NCBI GenBank assembly: GCA_002293145.1
Contig: DBCO01000014.1
Location: 67,475-99,650 of the forward strand
Length of the DNA: 32,176 nucleotides
Source: Akkermansiaceae bacterium UBA956
Lineage (GTDB): Bacteria > Verrucomicrobiota > Verrucomicrobiia > Verrucomicrobiales > Akkermansiaceae
Direction of reading: 5' to 3'
Position 1 is the stretch's first letter. Each line of letters begins with the position of its first letter. The notes under the pieces are model-generated. The model searched no databases. It saw only the letters and a list, made by a program, of their open reading frames with translations, and was not told where the DNA came from. Shown here piece by piece: positions 27,439 to 32,176 of the stretch. Both the position numbers and the translations under genes were made by a program.

Positions 27439-27636
27439 TTATTGATTGATGTAATAAATGACAATCAAGATTAAAACTGACCAGAAAATAAATCTGAAGA
27501 TTGTTCTGACCTTTCGCCGTATTGGTCTGGTGCTAAAAAAATCAATGGAACATTTGGATCCACAAAAATTATAAAAGATTCCGATTTTTGACGAATCGGG
27601 ACTTCCACAGTGCGAACATCTATATTTATTACTCAT
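27439..27636 (-). CDS. Small zinc-ribbon-like membrane protein (65 aa)
   Basis: From the ATG at 27636 the product begins MSNKYRCSHCGSPDSS. It carries C7-x2-C10 and C25-x3-C29, a pattern suited to one zinc ion, then a basic stretch (RPIRRKVR) and a C-terminal membrane helix (IFRFIFWSVLILIVIYYI). An upstream in-frame TTG (27741) would add 35 residues of low-quality sequence, so the ATG is preferred. The gene is AT-rich and isolated, with about 170 bp to the SAM-TIR gene downstream. I do not recognise its family. The coherent cysteine plus membrane layout favours a real gene. Confidence 0.45.
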   Translation of the reverse strand: MSNKYRCSHCGSPDSSKIGIFYNFCGSKCSIDFFSTRPIRRKVRTIFRFIFWSVLILIVIYYINQ

Positions 27637-27769
27637 AGAGCTAAAGGTTAGGGAATATAATGATTTACAAAAAGTAGCTTCAAAATGAAAGTGAAACCGT
27701 TTTCTGGTTTCGAAATACATTATTTGGTGAGTTCTAGGCAAGGCGTTTTCTCAAAATTTTGTTGAGTTT

Positions 27770-27886
27770 TTATTGAGCTTCAAAAAATTTTCTATGGTGC
27801 ATCCGTTCCTGAAATAAGTGATTCACAAAAAGATCCCGCTCTTCGGCAAAATTGCGAAAGATGCGGGATGGGGTAAGAGATTGCAT
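27770..27886 (-). pseudogene. Degenerate remnant of a DUF4062 gene 5' end
   Basis: A 38-codon minus-strand ORF starts at 27886, 9 bp after the PHP gene stop. It contains TPSR, then IFRNFAEERDLFV. The full-length DUF4062 proteins read TPSR, then VRVFLSST, then FRDFAEERDLLV, so about eight residues are missing and everything after residue 22 is unrelated. The nucleotides also match the start of the gene at 22666 (plus-strand AAAGATCCC and CTCTTCGGC in both). It is therefore a scar of a lost DUF4062 gene that once followed the PHP gene. Confidence 0.7.
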
Positions 27887-27895
27887 AACAGCATT

Positions 27896-28882
27896 TCAAA
27901 ACCATTCGGCAAGAGCCAATTCAATATGTTTAATCAAATCTCCAGAATGGATTGTTGGGAGTGCCTCGCAGCAACAACCTACATTTGGATAGTTTTTCTC
28001 GTTGTCCCGATGAAAATCAGAGCCACAGGTTAGATGAAGTCCCGCCTCGGTTGCCCAGCCTTTTACGACCTGATTGATTGTGATAGCTGATTCAGGCGAT
28101 TGATAGGCATGGCACTCGATGCCCCACAAGCCATGTTCTTTGGCTTTCCGTAGATTGGGGACCACGACATTTGATGCGGCAAACATAGCTGAAGCATCTT
28201 TTTTCCACTGATAACCGGGATGGGCCAGCACCGGGAACCCACCATCCTGGCGAATGACCTCGATGCATCGGGAAAACTCGGGCTTTGCTCCATAGCGTTC
28301 AAACTCCGCATCGGAAAAGAATTCCGTCTTGAACGGACCGTAATCATCGGACACCAAACCCAATGAATGAAGGTAGCCGAAAATATCATACTTTGAGATG
28401 GAGAAAACCGCGGCATCTCTGACATCCACCGCGCCATGGCCACCAGATTTGTAAAGAATCAATCCTTCGTGGGAAATGCTCTGATTCTTCCAACGCGTTG
28501 CGGCTTTTTCCAGAGCGGCATGGGCTAGGTTACTTCGATTTTTTTGAAACTCTTCAAGATATTTTTGAGTGTTTTCATACGAGCACTTAGGGAAGTAGCC
28601 GAGAATCTCGGACTCGAAGCCATAGTCTGTGTCCGTGAAATCAATTTCCACCGCCGCAATGGCTCGTATTCCCAGTTTCCGTGCCTCCTCGAGAAAACAG
28701 GGCACGCCTTGCAATGTATCATGATCGGTCAAAGCGGCGATTCCGACAGATTGTTCCTGCAATCGAATCGCGAGCTCGGCAGGCCATAGGGCACCATCAG
28801 AATGGCGGGAATGAAAGTGCAGATCAATATTCGTTTCCTGAACCGATCTTGATGTTCTTTCTGTATTGTTTGTGAATTGCAT
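27896..28882 (-). CDS. PHP-domain phosphoesterase (328 aa)
   Basis: A PHP domain with its usual metal-binding motifs: LHFHSRHSDG at about 21-30, LTDHDT at about 51-56, an acidic AVEIDF, LAHPGYQW, and GSDFHRDNE near the C-terminus. PHP enzymes hydrolyse phosphoesters, and the stand-alone bacterial members act on nucleoside bisphosphates or the 5' ends of RNA. I chose the ATG at 28882; an in-frame TTG three codons upstream is weaker. It starts 19 bp after the 77-codon ORF downstream of the second RyR protein, so it belongs to that operon. In this setting it might degrade a nucleotide signal or nucleic acid, which is inference. Confidence 0.88.
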   Translation of the reverse strand: MQFTNNTERTSRSVQETNIDLHFHSRHSDGALWPAELAIRLQEQSVGIAALTDHDTLQGVPCFLEEARKLGIRAIAAVEIDFTDTDYGFESEILGYFPKCSYENTQKYLEEFQKNRSNLAHAALEKAATRWKNQSISHEGLILYKSGGHGAVDVRDAAVFSISKYDIFGYLHSLGLVSDDYGPFKTEFFSDAEFERYGAKPEFSRCIEVIRQDGGFPVLAHPGYQWKKDASAMFAASNVVVPNLRKAKEHGLWGIECHAYQSPESAITINQVVKGWATEAGLHLTCGSDFHRDNEKNYPNVGCCCEALPTIHSGDLIKHIELALAEWF

Positions 28883-28901
28883 ATTATCCAAAAATACATG
28901 T

Positions 28902-29135
28902 TCAATCCCTATTTATTTCAACGATTTTCTGAAGTTTTTCCATCCCTATTTCACTCCACGTCTCATCTGAAATAGCAAGATCTCCGACGAATAATGCAAA
29001 ATCATAATCCAAATATTTTAGGTTATTTTTGTCGAGAGTTTTCAATTCGGGATGCTGTAATCGGGAGGTGATTTGAGCAGTGAAATGTCGGAATAGAAGA
29101 GAAATTTTGTTCATGCATTTCGGAGTTCCTCTCAT
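28902..29135 (-). CDS. Small hypothetical protein (77 aa)
   Basis: Its ATG forms an ATGA overlap with the stop of the TrkA_N-RyR gene (29132-29135), and the PHP gene starts 19 bp after its stop. That spacing is strong support for a real gene. The product has a basic N-terminal part (MNKISLLFRHFTAQITSRL), then an acidic DYDFALFVGDLAISDETW. No family, membrane helix or signal peptide is recognised. A second ATG at 29114 is an alternative start. Confidence 0.55.
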   Translation of the reverse strand: MRGTPKCMNKISLLFRHFTAQITSRLQHPELKTLDKNNLKYLDYDFALFVGDLAISDETWSEIGMEKLQKIVEINRD

Positions 29136-30814
29136 CTAACGGAGAGCTCTAATCGCTTCAGTTCCTCTGCAGAATCTTCGAGGTACCAGAGAAAGGTGTC
29201 GTAGTCTTTCATTTTAACGGGTATATCGAGCTTTTCAAATGGCTTGAGTTGGTCATGCTTCCGTTTGCTCTTGCATTTATGCTCACCGAATCGATAGCCA
29301 TCCATCACCTTTTCCGCCATCCATCGCCGGTGCTCGCAGCGTGCGAGGTGATCCAGCATCGCCTTTTCCGTAATTTCACCCCGCGACTCCCACGCCGTCT
29401 TCTTGATTTCGTTGTGCATCGCGGCGAGGCGATTGCTTTCTTTGTCCCCTTCGGAGATATCCTCCCAAGCCAGAGGATTGGAAGCCCCTTCTTTCCGTTC
29501 CCGTTCACGATACTGTTCATGGCATTTTCTGGCGGCTTCCTCGATGGGGGACTCCAGCGGGTTTTTGGTTACGAGGCCATGAGAGAGGAGATCGATGGAC
29601 TTGAAAACGGGCCTGTCTTGGACTTTTTGAGTCTTTTGGGGCATTAATTCCTCCCCGTGGAAGCAGGCGAAAATACGCTCCGGGGCCAGATCGTGCCTTG
29701 TCGCGAATTGGTCCGCAGCCTCGAAGCTCTGGAGGTCTTCGGAAAAAGTGAAAACAGCGAAGTCCGGCTCAGATTCGCCTTCCGGAAAGACTTGGTTTCC
29801 ATTTTCCGCATGCCAATGAATCTCAACAGCGCGGTCAACTGCAGGAAAGCGTTTCGTGAACGAATCCCTGTCGGCGTCGAGGGCGGAAGCAACGTGGATC
29901 ACCGGCCCATTGTCGGCCGAGACCTGAAGCAGCGTGCCCGCGGCACGGATCATTTCCTGGAGTGCCTCGCCCGAACCTTCAATCAAGATGCGCACACCCC
30001 GGGTTTGCATTTGCGTATCCGCAGCGGCCAGTTTTCCAAGCTCGCACATGAGTTTCCGGGCCGCGCGGCTCAGGTAGCTCTCGAGGCGGATACTGGAAGG
30101 GAGGCGGTCCCGGTAATAGGACCGCAGCGCCCACGACTCGATCCCGGCTATCAACGGGCAATCAGGATTCAGAAGATCGTGAACCTCTGAGCAGATGCGA
30201 AGGTTCTTCTCATCGCTACCGGTCATGGCGACAAGTCTTCCGGCCCGCCCGATACCGGCCCGTTGCAGTACGGTGGCATCGAGCGCGTTGCCGGACACGA
30301 TCAGGACGCCCTCCTTCCGCAACTCCCCGACCGCAGCATTATTTTCATCGGCTTCAATCACGACAACGCGCCTACCCCGCTTCTTTTCCGCGCGCGCGAT
30401 CAGCGCGCCCCGCTTGCCCGCGCCGCAGACGATCAGGTGTCCCTTCATCGAGGTGAGCCGGAGTGAAGACCTCAGGTTGCCGAGAAGGGCTTTCACCGTA
30501 ACCCAGACCACGCCGATCAAAGAACCGAGCGCCATCCATCGCGCAATCTCGATAAGTAAAGGCGTGGGTCCGACCTCGACGACGCCGGAATTCAGCGAAA
30601 AGAGCTGGACCGCCTTGTAGAACGCGGTCGTCCATCCCTGCCAGCCAGGCCCGGGATCGAGCAGATGGAATCCGAGGGTTCCTGCGGCCAGAGTGCCGAA
30701 TGCAGTGAGAGTGAGGAGAAGGGTCCAGCGGTTGGCATTCATGATGTGGGAAGGGTGAGGGATTGCGGGCTCTTCTTGCTTTAATGGCCTTTTCTGATTT
30801 ATGCTTTTTTTCAT
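29132..30814 (-). CDS. Membrane TrkA_N-RyR domain protein, second copy (560 aa)
   Basis: After a basic, proline-containing N-terminus there are two membrane helices (about 30-50 and 88-112) with a semi-hydrophobic segment between them (about 60-80, FYKAVQLFSLNSG). That segment sits where a pore helix would, but the K+ filter is absent. A Rossmann domain with GAGKRG at 131-136 and an acidic VVIEADEN end-of-strand motif follows, then a divergent middle. A RyR domain closes the protein (CEHRRWMAEKVMDGYRF). It has the same layout as 17905-19557. The ATG overlaps the stop of the WD40 gene (ATGA, 30811-30814). An internal ATG at residue 25, just before the first helix, is an alternative start. A channel-like or ligand-sensing membrane role is inferred. 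Confidence 0.85.
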   Translation of the reverse strand: MKKSINQKRPLKQEEPAIPHPSHIMNANRWTLLLTLTAFGTLAAGTLGFHLLDPGPGWQGWTTAFYKAVQLFSLNSGVVEVGPTPLLIEIARWMALGSLIGVVWVTVKALLGNLRSSLRLTSMKGHLIVCGAGKRGALIARAEKKRGRRVVVIEADENNAAVGELRKEGVLIVSGNALDATVLQRAGIGRAGRLVAMTGSDEKNLRICSEVHDLLNPDCPLIAGIESWALRSYYRDRLPSSIRLESYLSRAARKLMCELGKLAAADTQMQTRGVRILIEGSGEALQEMIRAAGTLLQVSADNGPVIHVASALDADRDSFTKRFPAVDRAVEIHWHAENGNQVFPEGESEPDFAVFTFSEDLQSFEAADQFATRHDLAPERIFACFHGEELMPQKTQKVQDRPVFKSIDLLSHGLVTKNPLESPIEEAARKCHEQYRERERKEGASNPLAWEDISEGDKESNRLAAMHNEIKKTAWESRGEITEKAMLDHLARCEHRRWMAEKVMDGYRFGEHKCKSKRKHDQLKPFEKLDIPVKMKDYDTFLWYLEDSAEELKRLELSVR

Positions 30815-32176
30815 TTTATTATTTTATAGTAATGCCATATTCCTGAATTTGTCCCAATTATTGCAGAATGATTATTCCAGTCAATCATAAAGCATGACGA
30901 GTTGCGAAGATGAATCATTCCGCAAACTGTTTTTGTAGTTAAATTCCATAATTTTAGCGTATCATCTCGTGAAGCAGTTGCAAAAAAATCCTCGTTAAAT
31001 ATTGTGACAAGAATGACTTCATCTTCATGTGCTAGAATATCTGATATACATGAATTTTTTTTAAAATCCCATATTTTGACATTTCCTTTGTGGTCTCCTG
31101 AGATTAATTTATTTAGTTTATTACTAATAAATAAACGTGAAATAGGATCGTTGTGGCCATCTAATGAATACATGAACTGGCCGGTATGATCAGGATAGTC
31201 GCCCGAAAACTCAGAGGTTTTTTTTTGCCAATCCCATAATCTTATTACATTCTCGTCATGGCTTGCGGCGGCTATATACTTTGACTCCTCATCTATCGCA
31301 ACTGCTGAAACCCCGCCTTCTTCAAACATTTTCATCCAATAGTTTAATTCTGTTTCTACCTTACCTGTTTTGGTGTTCCATATTTCAATAACATCATCAT
31401 AACAGTCAATTGATTCATTTGATATTCCTAATACAAGCCAATTGGAATCATTACTTAGTGCCTCGCATACAATTTTACTCTCTGGGGAGTGAGTTATGCT
31501 ATGTATAAATGAACCTGTATCAATATTCCAAATCTTAATATTATTATCCCAACCCGTTGAAATGATTCGACCATGGTTATCATCTATAAAAACAGAGCGG
31601 ATAACTCCTTGTTCTGCACAATACGATAACTGGCAGTTATTTGCTTTTAGCATCCAAGTTGAAATGAATTTATCTGCTCCTCCCGTTACAACTCTATTGC
31701 TTAGGCATGAGAAGTCTATTGCGGTAATTTGTTTACCTAGAGATTTTCTATTAGAACACGTCCCGTTGATATCCCAAACCTTTAAGACATTGTCTACACT
31801 TCCCGTAACTGCAGTGCGTCCATCGGCGCTCAATCTCAATATTAGAGAGGAATGGAAACCCATATGCTCTTTGAGGACCTTTTGGCACCGTCCGGACTGG
31901 AGATTCCATACGCGCAATGTTCCGTCCTCACTCCCCGAAACTGCTATACGACTATCGGCGCTCAGAGCTAGGGAGTCGACGCAGACTGTATGCCCTTCAA
32001 GCGTCTGCAAGCATTGTCCGGAGTTTACATCCCATACGCGCAATGTTCCGTCCGTACTCCCCGAAACTGCTATACGACCATCCACGCTCAGAGCAAGGGA
32101 GTATACGCAGGCTGCATGCCCCTCAATCGTCTTGAGGCACTGTCCGGATTTTACATCCCATACGCGCAGTGTTTTG
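30811..32176 (-). CDS. WD40-repeat protein, 5' end beyond right edge
   Basis: The frame is open to the window edge, so the N-terminus is missing. About eleven WD40 blades are visible. The first three (about 31800-32176) match the regular consensus of the 1530-aa protein, such as SLALSADGRIAVSGSEDGTL. The rest (about 30811-31790) are AT-rich and divergent (for example VIRSVFIDDNHGRIISTGWD). The last blade, SSCFMIDWNNHSAIIGTNSG, matches the degenerate last blade of the 1530-aa protein. By analogy the missing part may carry TIR/NTPase domains, but that cannot be seen. It is the first visible gene of the right-hand cassette, overlapping the TrkA_N-RyR start. Confidence 0.85.
   Translation of the reverse strand, partial: KTLRVWDVKSGQCLKTIEGHAACVYSLALSVDGRIAVSGSTDGTLRVWDVNSGQCLQTLEGHTVCVDSLALSADSRIAVSGSEDGTLRVWNLQSGRCQKVLKEHMGFHSSLILRLSADGRTAVTGSVDNVLKVWDINGTCSNRKSLGKQITAIDFSCLSNRVVTGGADKFISTWMLKANNCQLSYCAEQGVIRSVFIDDNHGRIISTGWDNNIKIWNIDTGSFIHSITHSPESKIVCEALSNDSNWLVLGISNESIDCYDDVIEIWNTKTGKVETELNYWMKMFEEGGVSAVAIDEESKYIAAASHDENVIRLWDWQKKTSEFSGDYPDHTGQFMYSLDGHNDPISRLFISNKLNKLISGDHKGNVKIWDFKKNSCISDILAHEDEVILVTIFNEDFFATASRDDTLKLWNLTTKTVCGMIHLRNSSCFMIDWNNHSAIIGTNSGIWHYYKIIK
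31800..32176 (-). repeat. 126-bp tandem WD40 repeats at right edge
   Basis: Near-identical 126-bp units continue off the window. Plus-strand blocks CCGTACTCCCCGAAACTGC and CATACGCGCA recur at this spacing and are followed toward lower coordinates by the diverged part of the same gene. Confidence 0.8.

Noticed and set aside
29132..30814. Potassium channel
   Set aside because: The two-TM plus RCK-like layout fits, but the segment between the helices lacks a TVGYG-like selectivity filter, so I kept the call to a TrkA_N-RyR membrane protein.

Overview
All convincingly intact genes in this window are read from the minus strand, so the transcription order runs from high to low coordinates. The gene content is mixed: STAND-type NTPases, TIR domains, WD40 and TPR arrays, leucine-rich repeats, MoxR-AAA and vWA proteins, and RyR domains. 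Together with start codons that mostly lack a clear Shine-Dalgarno sequence, this fits a genomically complex bacterium such as Verrucomicrobiota or Planctomycetota. That assignment is inference; there is no rRNA or core marker gene here. The window reads as an accessory 'biological conflict' or signalling island. No gap between genes exceeds 300 bases.

Region A (about 15339 down to 1) is a tight eight-gene operon. In transcription order it holds: LRR-like scaffold A (737 aa); a DUF2201-type protein with HEXXH and vWA motifs; LRR-like scaffold B (944 aa); a MoxR-like AAA ATPase; a TIR protein with a WGR-like C-terminus; LRR-like scaffold C (849 aa); a DUF4062 STAND NTPase; and a long classical LRR protein cut by the left window edge. 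Two junctions are ATGA overlaps and the rest have gaps of 3 to 38 bp. The three scaffolds are paralogues sharing N-terminus, central core and C-terminus. I regard this combination as the best candidate for an undescribed system: a MoxR/vWA chaperone pair, triplicated scaffolds, a predicted NAD-cleaving or signalling TIR effector, and a STAND sensor.

Region B (about 15557 to 17731) holds a DUF2130 protein with a possible PD-(D/E)XK-like motif, a short start-less plus-strand gene remnant, and an unrecognised 241-aa protein.

Region C (17905 to 27266) is a second signalling cassette: SAM-TIR-NTPase with 14 WD40 blades, then DUF4062-NTPase-TPR with a C-terminal membrane helix, then a membrane TrkA_N-RyR protein.

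Region D (27439 to the right edge) partly repeats that layout: a WD40 protein cut by the right edge, a second TrkA_N-RyR protein, a small protein, a PHP phosphoesterase, and a short degenerate remnant of a DUF4062 gene. A small zinc-ribbon-like membrane protein follows. C and D look like diverged duplicates of one ancestral cassette in which D lost its DUF4062 gene.

A working model (inference) is that the WD40, TPR and LRR surfaces sense a trigger, the STAND and MoxR NTPases act as switches, and TIR, PHP and membrane RyR/TrkA proteins are the outputs.
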